Assembly: GCA_910587735.1 (NCBI GenBank)
Contig: CAJUNT010000016.1
Span: forward strand, 1 to 57,354
Source: an uncultured Clostridia bacterium
GTDB taxonomy: Bacteria; Bacillota; Clostridia; Lachnospirales; Anaerotignaceae
Direction of reading: 5' to 3'
DNA length: 57,354 nucleotides
Numbering within the stretch: position 1 is the first letter of the stretch; every line of letters starts with the position of its first letter. The notes under the pieces were generated by a model that saw only the letters and a list, made by a program, of their open reading frames with translations, did no database searches and was not told where the DNA came from. Shown in pieces: positions 20,007 through 28,118 of this stretch. A program made the translations under genes and the position numbers.

Positions 20007-20866
20007 TCAACAATCTATTTTTTTAGCAATTTCATATACAACATTTACTGTTACACTATTGCTAGCTTGTTTATAAAGCTGTGTATTTGAATTTACTTTT
20101 TTTGCCTTTTCAAAATAATCATCTGGGAATCCTTGCAATCTAAAACATTCCTTTGGTGTCAAACATCTAGCATTTTTTCTTTTTCATTTAAAACTTTTAT
20201 AGCATATTTACCACCACCATGTGTCATAATAGTAGGGCTGATACCATTTTTATCAAATACTCTATACTCTATTTGTTTCATGCCTTCTGAGCGTGTTTTT
20301 TGCTGTATAGGAAATATCATTTTTCTGCCTTTTGTTCTAATATGTCCAATAATATAGAGCCTTTCTCTGTGCTGTGGCACTCCGAAATTGGCACTGTCCA
20401 GCACCTGCCATTCTGCATCATACCCGACCTTATCCAATGTAATGAGTATTTCTGCAAAATCAAATCCTTTTTGGCTTGACAGCAAATTTCTAACATTTTC
20501 AATGAGCAACCATTCGGGTTTATTTTCTTTTTTTGTTTCTTCAAGTATTCTGATAACTTCAAAAAATAATCCAGAGCGTTTTCCCTGTAATCCCTGTCGT
20601 TTTCCTGCGATACTGACATCAGTACAGGGAAATCCAAAACACCAGCAATCGGCTTTTGGCAATTCTTCTGCACTGACTTTTGTAATATCATCTGCATACC
20701 ATTCTCCTTTTTTTATATCATGCATCATCCTATAACTTTTTTCTGCAAATTTATCTATTTCACAATGCCCTAAACAAATATGTCCTGCCTTTTCCATGCC
20801 TAAGCGAAAACCGCCTATTCCTGAAAATAAATCAATAAATGTTATTTTATATTGTTTTTTGTTCAT
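20007..20866 (-). pseudogene. DNA cytosine-C5 methyltransferase with single-base frameshift
   Basis: Motif I DLFSGIGGFRLG (12-23), catalytic FPCTDVSIAGKRQGLQGKRSG (Cys81) and ENV motif (123-125) are present. The frame stops after KEKMLDV at 20159, but one base out the sequence continues with RCLTPKECFRLQGFPDD and QASNSVTVNVV, the family motifs IX-X, to a TGA at 20007. Adding one A to the six-A run near 20174-20179 restores a 286-residue enzyme. It lies between holin and amidase. The shift may be real decay, phase variation or a sequencing error. Confidence 0.8.
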
Positions 20867-20884
20867 GTGTTCTCCTTGTATTTT

Positions 20885-21154
20885 TTAATCCTTTTTAGGC
20901 TTATTGTATGTCAACGCCTGCTTACTGTCTGTAATGCCTTGTGTAGTAGGGTCATTGATGTAGCCCACAACAGCTACTACCACACACCCCAATGCAAAGG
21001 GATTACTGAACAATTCTCTTACTTGTCCTACTAATATCGTCCAACTTGTAAACATTTCTGGTTTTGCGCCAACTGCTGCTAACACTATCGCAACCAGCCC
21101 AAACCAAAAATATGGATTTTTTACTCTAACCCTCCAGTTAATACCTTTTTTCAT
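20885..21154 (-). CDS. Phage holin (phiLC3/LL-H type)
   Basis: An 89-residue protein starting MKKGINWRVRVKNPYFW with a hydrophobic segment LVAIVLAAVGA and a second one around ALGCVVVAVVGYINDPTTQG, the standard layout of the phiLC3 holin family. It would form membrane lesions that release the amidase. A GGAAG site precedes the ATG. It follows the XhlA-like gene by 4 bases, making a lysis cassette. Confidence 0.9.
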   Translation of the reverse strand: MKKGINWRVRVKNPYFWFGLVAIVLAAVGAKPEMFTSWTILVGQVRELFSNPFALGCVVVAVVGYINDPTTQGITDSKQALTYNKPKKD

Positions 21155-21158
21155 GTGA

Positions 21159-21410
21159 TTACTTCCTTTCTTCTAACAAACTAATTCTGTTTTCATGTTC
21201 TGCTAACTGCTCGTCCTGTTTATCATTATGTGCCCATATCTTTACATGGCTATCGTGATTGTGGTTCTCGAACTTTTCCATGCGTTCCTCTAAATTTTGA
21301 CAAGTGTCATTTAATTCCGTAATGGTTTTTGTCAATTTCATAATAGGCTTTGTCACTGTTGTTAAAAGCCCCACCAATGCAATAATAACTGTTACAACCT
21401 CCCACTCCAT
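21159..21410 (-). CDS. XhlA-like small membrane-anchored phage protein
   Basis: An 83-residue protein with an N-terminal transmembrane segment (VVTVIIALVGLLTTV) and a charged coiled-coil tail (NLEERMEKFENHNHD...ENRISLLEERK). This resembles hemolysin XhlA-type or holin-accessory proteins, usually found next to holins. The start at 21410 follows AAAGGAGGTGAGTGT; a longer upstream start lacks a site. Function inferred from position. Confidence 0.65.
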   Translation of the reverse strand: MEWEVVTVIIALVGLLTTVTKPIMKLTKTITELNDTCQNLEERMEKFENHNHDSHVKIWAHNDKQDEQLAEHENRISLLEERK

Positions 21411-21486
21411 ACACTCACCTCCTTTAGCAATATCGTATACAATAAAACATCTCAAAAAGTATCAACAAAAAAAGAAAAGGCTTTTT

Positions 21487-21612
21487 TTATTCCTTTTCTT
21501 CTATAATATTTTGATATTGTTCCTGTGTAATTTTATTCAGTGCTACATATCTTTTCAGTTGTTCTTTTGTTACAAAATTTCTTTGATATCTTTCTTTTAA
21601 TATTTCATACAT
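21487..21612 (-). CDS. XkdX-family small phage protein
   Basis: A 41-residue protein, MYEILKERYQRNFVTKEQLK followed by a segment ending ITQEQYQNIIEEKE, matching the XkdX pattern (short aromatic start, KEQLK, ITxEQY). Its ATG overlaps the stop of the preceding gene by one base (TAATG). XkdX genes lie after tail fibre genes in PBSX-like phages; the role is unknown. Confidence 0.85.
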   Translation of the reverse strand: MYEILKERYQRNFVTKEQLKRYVALNKITQEQYQNIIEEKE

Positions 21613-21923
21613 TATATATTACCCCTTTCTAACATTGTTAATTCTAAATCAGTCATTTGCTGTGCTAACATTTGCCTTTCCTGTTGTGCCTCTAAGCCTT
21701 GCAATTCTAATTCTGCAATACTTTGCATAATGATTTCGGTGTCGCTTTCTGGTTCTGGTAGCTGTAATTGTTCTACTTCTTGCCATTCACCATTACAATA
21801 TTTTTTACCTAATGGCGAAATTACATTTTCATCTAATGGTATCATATCATTCGCATTCACTTCACCAGACAAATAAGAGTCTGCAAAGCAAATACCATTT
21901 CCGTCAATTTGCGCATATCTCAT
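21612..21923 (-). CDS. Small phage tail-associated protein
   Basis: A 103-residue protein: an N-terminal part (MRYAQIDGNGICFADSYLSG) that resembles the start of XkdW-like or fibre-accessory proteins, and a C-terminal Glu/Gln-rich helix (ELELQGLEAQQERQMLAQQ). The ATG at 21923 lies 8 bases after GGGG. It is between the fibre genes and XkdX, so a tail tip or fibre assembly role is likely but unproven. Confidence 0.55.
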   Translation of the reverse strand: MRYAQIDGNGICFADSYLSGEVNANDMIPLDENVISPLGKKYCNGEWQEVEQLQLPEPESDTEIIMQSIAELELQGLEAQQERQMLAQQMTDLELTMLERGNI

Positions 21924-21936
21924 ATAAAACACCCCT

Positions 21937-22392
21937 TTAATAAAATTCCACTATCTCATAACTTATCATAGAAGGACTAACTGTTACTGACCCTCTTGCT
22001 CCTGCAAATGTAAAACTGGTTTCTGTCAATTTTTTTAAATATCCCATAGTAACAGAAGGACTGGAGGCATAGCCTGAAGTCGCACCGCCTCGTAATATTA
22101 CAAATGTTTTTTCTGGATTTACTTCTGAAATGGTAATTGTAATATCATTTTCTGCACTACCTCCCACAGGTTTCTCTTGAAAAGTACCTCTCTGTACCTT
22201 TTTAATACCCACACCACCCGATGTAAATTTAGCAAGCAATGCATTCAACTTTGCCATCACTGTACCTTCTGTAACCGTACCTCCTGTATTTGCCTTTTCT
22301 CCTATCAAATTGCTTACATATTGTATATCCTGCTTTACTTCTTCTATATCTGACTGCATTACCCCAGCCACATTTACTGTACCAAGTGCCAT
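21937..22392 (-). CDS. Phage tail protein of unknown function
   Basis: A 151-residue protein. The N-terminal helix (SDIEEVKQDIQYVSNLIGEK) is followed by a Gly-rich beta-type region (VGGSAENDITITISEVNPEK, LRGGATSGYASSPSVTMGYL). This looks like a receptor-contact or fibre tip domain. GAGGTGG precedes the ATG. It follows the S74 fibre gene by 2 bases, so they are translated together and may assemble together. Confidence 0.6.
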   Translation of the reverse strand: MALGTVNVAGVMQSDIEEVKQDIQYVSNLIGEKANTGGTVTEGTVMAKLNALLAKFTSGGVGIKKVQRGTFQEKPVGGSAENDITITISEVNPEKTFVILRGGATSGYASSPSVTMGYLKKLTETSFTFAGARGSVTVSPSMISYEIVEFY

Positions 22393-22394
22393 AA

Positions 22395-23879
22395 CTACAC
22401 CACCTCATTTATTTTTTGTTTCAATATATCTACTTGCTTCTGTAATTCTTCTATCATATTTTGCTGTTCTTGTATTGCCTTTATCATAGGTGCAATAAAT
22501 TCCGTATAACCCAATGAAAGTACATCTTCACCGCCATCTACTTTACTATCCAAATACCCTGCAAAATCAACATTCAACTCATTCATAGCCTCTTTGACTT
22601 CTTGCGCAATCAGTCCATAATGTGGGCGTTTGCCTGCCTTGCTACCATCATTTGTAGCTGTAAAATCTCTTTTTTGTCCTTTTTCAAAATATGCTTCTCT
22701 ACTGTTCATACGATATTTGCAAGGGCGTAATTTTAATATGAAATTCAAGCCAAGAGGACTGTCTTCTATGTCTAGCTTGTCACGTGCGTCTGAACGGGTA
22801 ACAACTGCCTTTTGTGCATATACTGTTACACCAGTATCACCAAGTTGTACTTGATTATCACCTGTAACATTTGCATTTGCACCTATAGCAGTTGCATTAT
22901 CACAGTCAGTAGAACCTGATAAGGCACAATAACCAACAGCTGTATTAAAATCTCCTGTTTTTAGTGTATTTGAAGCTTGTTGTCCTATTGCTACATTGCT
23001 ATTTCCGTCTTGATTTTTCGTTAATGCAAATTGTCCTATTGCTATATTATCATGTGCTGTTTTAGTATAATACAAAGCACCATAACAAATCGCAACATTA
23101 TTGTAGCCTGTTGTAGCTGCTGTTAAAATTCTATCTCCTATTCCTATTGCAATATTACCATTTCCTGTTGTCAATAAAGGCAATGGTGTTGCTGTATTTC
23201 CTATAAAAATATTACCTTTTACCATAAATTTATTATTGAAATCAGATTGTTCTACATTGCTTAAATCTTTATTTGCTTTTACTTGCAATTCTTCTGACAT
23301 ATCACCACCACTTTGCCACCCTGCCACCTCAAGCATTGTGCCTATGTTTTCCGCTGTAAAATCAGTTTTATCAAGCTTTTTTGCTAATTCTGTTATCACA
23401 GTAGTTTTATCAGCTTTTTGATTCAATCCATTTTGCAATTCTACCATTGTGACACCTTCAATATTGATAGCGTCACAATTTGTATTAAATCTAATTTCTG
23501 TTGTAATTGCCTTTTTAGGCACTGACATTGCTCTAACTCTAATTTTTCCTTCAAGCGTTTCTGTTACATTGCAGAAACCACACTCTGCTGCTGTTTTCAT
23601 GCTTTCGGGCAAAAATAGTATATCTGCTCTGTCATTTTCCGTAATGCCTTCTACCACAATATCATAATAGTTAGGATAATCAAAATCATCATTTTGCCAG
23701 CCTCCTACGGGAATCACAACAGTAATATAATTCGGTTTGTCCGCTTTCTGATTTAGTTCTCCTGCAATCTCCTCTACCGCCTCAACAGTAGCATTTGCTA
23801 CATTACCAATTTCACCCAATGCATAACGTTTCACACTTTCCAAAGACTTTTTAATTTGTTCAAATACCGTAAATTTCAT
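22395..23879 (-). CDS. Tail fibre/spike with YadA-like repeats and S74 chaperone domain
   Basis: A 494-residue fibre. The middle (about 220-350) contains repeated NIAIGxxAL/NVAIGQxA units of trimeric beta-roll type seen in YadA heads. The C-terminal 132 residues are a peptidase S74 intramolecular chaperone: the auto-cleavage site is at Ser363-Asp364 (SDARDK), with LRPCKYRM and YGLIAQEV downstream, ending in a coiled coil. The chaperone would be cut off after trimer folding. A GAGGTG site sets the start. It is the likely receptor-binding fibre. Confidence 0.88.
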   Translation of the reverse strand: MKFTVFEQIKKSLESVKRYALGEIGNVANATVEAVEEIAGELNQKADKPNYITVVIPVGGWQNDDFDYPNYYDIVVEGITENDRADILFLPESMKTAAECGFCNVTETLEGKIRVRAMSVPKKAITTEIRFNTNCDAINIEGVTMVELQNGLNQKADKTTVITELAKKLDKTDFTAENIGTMLEVAGWQSGGDMSEELQVKANKDLSNVEQSDFNNKFMVKGNIFIGNTATPLPLLTTGNGNIAIGIGDRILTAATTGYNNVAICYGALYYTKTAHDNIAIGQFALTKNQDGNSNVAIGQQASNTLKTGDFNTAVGYCALSGSTDCDNATAIGANANVTGDNQVQLGDTGVTVYAQKAVVTRSDARDKLDIEDSPLGLNFILKLRPCKYRMNSREAYFEKGQKRDFTATNDGSKAGKRPHYGLIAQEVKEAMNELNVDFAGYLDSKVDGGEDVLSLGYTEFIAPMIKAIQEQQNMIEELQKQVDILKQKINEVV

Positions 23880-23924
23880 TTTTACACCTCTTTTCCATAT
23901 AAAAAAGGGGAGAATCTCCCCTTA

Positions 23925-24458
23925 TTAAGCACTTTCCTCTGGTGTTTCTGGTGTATTTGTTGTACTGCCGAATACTTCGTTAAGCATTTCCGTGACTTCT
24001 GCATCCGTTGCAACTTCTGCTTCAAAAACAGTGACTTCCTCACCATTGATTTTAATATTGCCATTTGTTTGACTTTGCTCCACTTTTGTCGCACCCTCTG
24101 CAATACCTGCAAGTTTTGTTTTTTCCTCTGTTGTGATTAACTCTTTTCCTTCTTCTTTTGCAACATAACCGCTTAAATCAATAGTGGTATCGTCAAGCTG
24201 TTCCATGCTTTCACCAATTTTAGCATAAATATCATAATGCTTCGTTTTTTCATTATAAAGCAAATACATGATGTTTTCCTGTGCATCCGCTACTTCTGGC
24301 AATGTTTCCACTTTTTCAAATTTAGCGTGTCCAGCCTGTGCAACTTCCTGTTTAATCTGTTTTTGTGCTTCTGTTTTTGTAATAAAATCGTTATTTACTC
24401 TTTCTGCCAACGCTTTTAATGCTTCTACTTTTGTCAATTTGTTTCCATCATAAGCCAT
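23925..24458 (-). CDS. Phage tail/fibre protein
   Basis: A 177-residue acidic protein beginning MAYDGNKLTKVEALKALAER, a start common in fibre-region proteins of Bacillota phages. It contains the repeat-like LITTEEKTKLAGIAEGATKVE, a trimeric fibre-stalk motif, and ends with a module (EMLNEVFGS) shared with the next upstream gene. AAGGAGG lies before the ATG. It is placed between the collar fibre and the S74 fibre. Confidence 0.7.
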   Translation of the reverse strand: MAYDGNKLTKVEALKALAERVNNDFITKTEAQKQIKQEVAQAGHAKFEKVETLPEVADAQENIMYLLYNEKTKHYDIYAKIGESMEQLDDTTIDLSGYVAKEEGKELITTEEKTKLAGIAEGATKVEQSQTNGNIKINGEEVTVFEAEVATDAEVTEMLNEVFGSTTNTPETPEESA

Positions 24459-24499
24459 AATTTACATCCTCCTTAAAATATCTATCAATTTTCATTATT

Positions 24500-25378
24500 T
24501 TATTCTTCTACATTTTCATCTGTTTCACTGCCAAATACCTCGTTAAGCATTTCCTGTACTTCTTCATCACTTGCCATGTTGTTAATATATGTACCACTAC
24601 CTCCGCTTGCCCTCAAAAGCAAAAGACTTGCGTGTATATCCTGTTCTGGTGCTTCTTCTGCATAAAATTTCACGCCACCGTTTACCGTTTCTGCTGTGGT
24701 ACTCATACCACAATTTCTAGCAATACTCATACATTCCCGAAATATACTCACAATGGGTATCATCTCATCCGTTACATCTTTCTGCCCCACATTAGCGCAC
24801 ACGCCTCCCCCTCCACCCTCTGCAATTTCTTCTGTCCATGCTGTTACTGGTATGACAATATCCCTCTGTATAGTAGATTCTGCAATTTTCTTTTCTACCC
24901 ATTTTTTGAGCTTCTCCAAATCTTTTTGAGAGGCATACACTAAATTACTATCAATTTCGAATACAACAGCATCCGTATTACTTACTGCAATTCTCATAGC
25001 TAACTCTATTTCCGACTGCATACCATCTATAGAACGCACCTTTACGATATCAGCCGTATTTGCTATTGCAATCATTTGATTTTCACTATCAAAAAGCCCC
25101 ATTTCTCTTACTGTAAAACCACCTGCATCGGAAGGCAAAAGCGTTTTTATTCTGATGACATTAGGGGATTCTTCCATAATCTCATAACTTACAATATCCC
25201 CCCTCCATACTTCATTTTTTAATGCTGTCATATCTCTTGTAGGACGGTATGGCAAACCGTCCCCATCCCCTACAGCAAAATGAACAATATCCACTTTTTC
25301 ACCATTTCTAACAGCATTGACAATTTTTTCAGTACCCAAATCTGTTACAATAGAAATATATTTTCTTTGTTCTGCCAT
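24500..25378 (-). CDS. Tail-collar fibre protein (P2 gpH N-terminal type)
   Basis: The first ~160 residues (KYISIVTDLGTEKIVNAV, VDIVHFAVGDGDGLPY, VREMGLFDSENQMIAIAN) match the phage tail-collar fibre domain that attaches fibres to the baseplate of contractile tails. The C-terminal part has a Gly-rich segment (EIAEGGGGGVCANV) and ends DEEVQEMLNEVFGSETDENVE, similar to the neighbouring gene. Total 292 residues. It follows the YmfQ-like gene closely. Confidence 0.82.
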   Translation of the reverse strand: MAEQRKYISIVTDLGTEKIVNAVRNGEKVDIVHFAVGDGDGLPYRPTRDMTALKNEVWRGDIVSYEIMEESPNVIRIKTLLPSDAGGFTVREMGLFDSENQMIAIANTADIVKVRSIDGMQSEIELAMRIAVSNTDAVVFEIDSNLVYASQKDLEKLKKWVEKKIAESTIQRDIVIPVTAWTEEIAEGGGGGVCANVGQKDVTDEMIPIVSIFRECMSIARNCGMSTTAETVNGGVKFYAEEAPEQDIHASLLLLRASGGSGTYINNMASDEEVQEMLNEVFGSETDENVEE

Positions 25379-25381
25379 TTC

Positions 25382-26101
25382 TCACTCCTCCTCTATTTCT
25401 ATATAAGCACCCACATACGACTTACCATCTGCAACAACCACAACTTCACATTCCCGTTTTCTGTCTGTATCGTGATAAACTTCTACATAAGCACCCACAT
25501 ACGATTTCCCGCCTGTATCTATCACACATTCACTTTCCCAATCGTCATATTCTGTATCAGGCAAAATATCCACAAAAACACTTTGTTGTACCATAGTGCC
25601 TACTGGTATATTTGTTTCCAGTGTAGGTAAAACATACATCATACCCATACCAATATGAGCACGTATATTTTCATGAAGCATTTTTTGTATTTCATATGCT
25701 TTATAGCCACACTCCTGAGGCATTTGCATACGAATATGCATTATAAACTTTCCTAATTCCGGCAATATATGCACATCAAAAAAGCCCATCATTTCCAGTA
25801 TAGACACAAGTTGTCTTTCTGTAATGGGGCTATCCTGCATACGAATTTTAGCGATAATTCTTTCCCTTCTAAAATCCAAGTCATAAGAAGGGTTTACAGT
25901 AATACCATATTCATTTTCCAATTCTGTTATGACTTCATCTGCTGTTCTGGTATGATTGTTTCTTTCCAGCATATTCACATAATCATAAATATACTTTACA
26001 CTTTTTGCCAATCCTTCAAAAAGTCTTTTTGTTCCTTTTGCCTTTTTATTCAGCCATCTGTGAGGGATATGCTGATACAAAAACTCTAAAAAATCATTCA
26101 T
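25382..26101 (-). CDS. YmfQ/Mu gp48-like baseplate protein
   Basis: A 239-residue protein of the DUF2313 type (YmfQ, XkdU, Mu Gp48), with RADEVITELENEYGI-like region and the conserved FRRERIIAKIRMQDSPITERQLV. It bridges baseplate and fibres. The C-terminus contains two copies of GKSYVGAYVEV/GKSYVGAYIEI, 27 residues apart, beyond the usual domain. It overlaps the baseplate J gene by 8 bases, as in Mu-like phages. Confidence 0.82.
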   Translation of the reverse strand: MNDFLEFLYQHIPHRWLNKKAKGTKRLFEGLAKSVKYIYDYVNMLERNNHTRTADEVITELENEYGITVNPSYDLDFRRERIIAKIRMQDSPITERQLVSILEMMGFFDVHILPELGKFIMHIRMQMPQECGYKAYEIQKMLHENIRAHIGMGMMYVLPTLETNIPVGTMVQQSVFVDILPDTEYDDWESECVIDTGGKSYVGAYVEVYHDTDRKRECEVVVVADGKSYVGAYIEIEEE

Positions 26102-27221
26102 ATTCTATCACTTCCAAACTTCCCAATACAGGTGACTGTTTTGCTGAAAACACAATATTTTGAGTGGGGCTTGTCAGTACAAAATCCTCAACAACAGCCG
26201 TTTTTTCGCTGTCTTTTGTATCATAAGCTGTTCTGATACAAACAATACAATCCACTATAGAAACCATTTCCATTGTTTTTTTACTTCTGAAATACTCTAA
26301 AAATGCGTATTGTAGTATTTCTGAAATCATGTCAATATCATAACCTTTTTTGAATATTGCTTTTTCAATTCTAATATCAATGGGCACAATTTCTGGTGCA
26401 ACCGCCAATATTCCGCCGTTATAAAGGTCAGCAGGTACATAATATTGTTCCAAATAGCTTTGACATTTTTCAATTAATCCTTTTTCCGGAATATCCCCAT
26501 TGTTCCCCCATATCACAATATCCGCTGTGCCTGGACCTCTTGCACATCTAAAACATTTTGCTTTTGTGACACCTTTTACTTCAAGCGCCCATCTTTCCCA
26601 GTCAGCAGGGACACCTGCTCTTGCGGGGCGTCTTTTTCTTTCCAATATTCTTTCTCTATAAGCATCATCTTTTTCTATTTCCACACCAGCTAAATAAATA
26701 CAAGAATCTGTAACGCTATCAAAACCAGCCTGTGCAATTAAATTGATAGCACCATTTGAAACATTTCCAATTTCACCATATTCTATACACTCCACCAAAA
26801 CATTTGAAACTTCCTTTTCTCCTTGAGGTATGAATTTTTGTTGTCCTGCAACTACTTCAAATTTGACAGGAGGTTTATTTCCTATTGCTGTAGTAGTCAA
26901 TAAAAAGCCATCTGGTACAAATGTATCAGATGCAACAGGTGTAGCTTTATGAAGTGTTACAGTGTGAATCGCTTTCACACTGCCTTTTCTGTCTACACCA
27001 AAATCATAACCTTTATCATCTAAATTTTGCCCGCTTGCTCTGATTACAGTTAAATTTTGATATACTGTTTTAGTCAAAAGTAAAAGCACCCACATACATT
27101 CCCTTAGTGCAATGATTAAATGCTTTGTAAACCAACTGTCTTGTAAATCGTCAAATGTTTTGCCTTCTCCCATAATGTTTTTGACTAATATTTCTGTTAA
27201 TTCGTCTTTTGTAGGAAACAT
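26094..27221 (-). CDS. Baseplate J-family protein (Mu gp47/XkdT)
   Basis: A 375-residue baseplate wedge protein. Typical features are QNLTVIRASGQNLDDKGYDFG near the N-terminus, the central ERKRRPARAGVPADWERWA and KAKCFRCARGPGTADIVIWG. The ATG at 27221 follows AGGAGGTG; a longer open frame upstream has no site. It acts at the outer baseplate of the contractile tail. Neighbours are the gp46/W-like gene upstream and YmfQ downstream, the standard order. Confidence 0.9.
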   Translation of the reverse strand: MFPTKDELTEILVKNIMGEGKTFDDLQDSWFTKHLIIALRECMWVLLLLTKTVYQNLTVIRASGQNLDDKGYDFGVDRKGSVKAIHTVTLHKATPVASDTFVPDGFLLTTTAIGNKPPVKFEVVAGQQKFIPQGEKEVSNVLVECIEYGEIGNVSNGAINLIAQAGFDSVTDSCIYLAGVEIEKDDAYRERILERKRRPARAGVPADWERWALEVKGVTKAKCFRCARGPGTADIVIWGNNGDIPEKGLIEKCQSYLEQYYVPADLYNGGILAVAPEIVPIDIRIEKAIFKKGYDIDMISEILQYAFLEYFRSKKTMEMVSIVDCIVCIRTAYDTKDSEKTAVVEDFVLTSPTQNIVFSAKQSPVLGSLEVIEYE

Positions 27222-27249
27222 ATTTTCACCTCCTAAAGAAACAATTCCG

Positions 27250-27437
27250 AACGCAAAATATAAAGTTTTTGCCCCGCTTTTTGAAAAAAGCGGGTAGGAG
27301 TTTGAGGACAACGTCCTCAAGGTTTTAACAAAACATAAAAATTTTTTTTATATTTGCGGACGTTGTCCGCACCTACAAACTTTCTTGAAAGAAAGTTTGA
27401 CAAAGTTTGACAAAGAACTTTAACTTTTGTGAACGCA
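27250..27437. repeat. Inverted pair of three-hairpin modules
   Basis: A plus-strand copy (27250-27321) has a stem CCGCTTTTT/AAAAAGCGG, the linker TAGGAGTTTG, and the stem GAGGA CAACG TCCTC. A minus-strand copy (27353-27437) has AAACTTTC/GAAAGTTT and TGCGGA CAACG TCCGCA with the same linker. They fill the 234-base gap between baseplate J and the next gene. Confidence 0.8.
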
Positions 27438-27455
27438 ATTCTCTCATTATTTTAA

Positions 27456-27830
27456 TTAAACAGCAAATTTGAATACTGTTTCTACCTTATTAGTTGAGCC
27501 AACATAACAATACTTTGCTCTCAAACTCGGCTTTTTTTCACCATCTATATCTACCCATTCAAAAGCAACATTTTCTACATCTGCAATTCCTTCTGTTTTT
27601 CTCAGCACCTCCATACATTCCGCCTCTATCAATGCCTTGTTTGTTTCGCTGTAAGGTTTTCCCAAATATTCAAACAATTTAGAGCCATATTCATCATAAA
27701 ATATACTTTCTCCTATATCACAAATTGCTCTAAAATACGCTTGCTGGTCAATGCAGTCCTCTCCCTCTACCATACCAATATCATCACCCGTCCATATCAC
27801 TTCCCCATTTACTACTAATATATCTTTCAA
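27456..27830 (-). CDS. Baseplate protein, DUF2634/gp25-like (XkdS/Mu gp46 position)
   Basis: A 124-residue protein starting MKDILVVNGEVIWTGDDIGM with the segment DQQAYFRAICDIGESIFYDEYGSKLFEYLG, consistent with the gp25/XkdS baseplate wedge family that connects sheath and baseplate. Its position between the hub-associated genes and baseplate J agrees. The C-terminal part (ENVAFEWVDIDGEKKPSLRA) is compatible with the family. Confidence 0.75.
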   Translation of the reverse strand: MKDILVVNGEVIWTGDDIGMVEGEDCIDQQAYFRAICDIGESIFYDEYGSKLFEYLGKPYSETNKALIEAECMEVLRKTEGIADVENVAFEWVDIDGEKKPSLRAKYCYVGSTNKVETVFKFAV

Positions 27831-27844
27831 AAAATCACTTCCTA

Positions 27845-28105
27845 TTACTCCAATATTCCTAAAACAATATACTGCTGTGTTTTTCCTTCTGCAATTCTAG
27901 CTAAAAGCACTTCAATCCCTATTTTATCAGCAAAAGCACCCTGTAAACATCTGCACCAACCTGTTTCAATACCGCTTGGTTGCATTTCTGCCTTTATTGT
28001 TCTGTTTTCCGCTTTAAAAGCGCTTACTGTTCCATATACAAAAGCACTGTTTGCTGAAGTTTTCTGTATCAATTTCACCATTTCCAAATATTCTAATTGA
28101 TTCAT
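27845..28105 (-). CDS. Small baseplate protein (XkdR/DUF2577-like position)
   Basis: An 86-residue protein starting MNQLEYLEMVKLIQKTS. A beta-rich C-terminal part includes TAEMQPSGIETGWCR-like text and ends YIVLGILE. I chose ATG 28105, which follows GGGTGA; the longer frame overlaps the upstream gene. In PBSX-like phages the gene here encodes a short OB-fold baseplate/spike protein. Assignment rests mainly on position. Confidence 0.6.
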   Translation of the reverse strand: MNQLEYLEMVKLIQKTSANSAFVYGTVSAFKAENRTIKAEMQPSGIETGWCRCLQGAFADKIGIEVLLARIAEGKTQQYIVLGILE

Positions 28106-28118
28106 ATGCTCACCCTTG

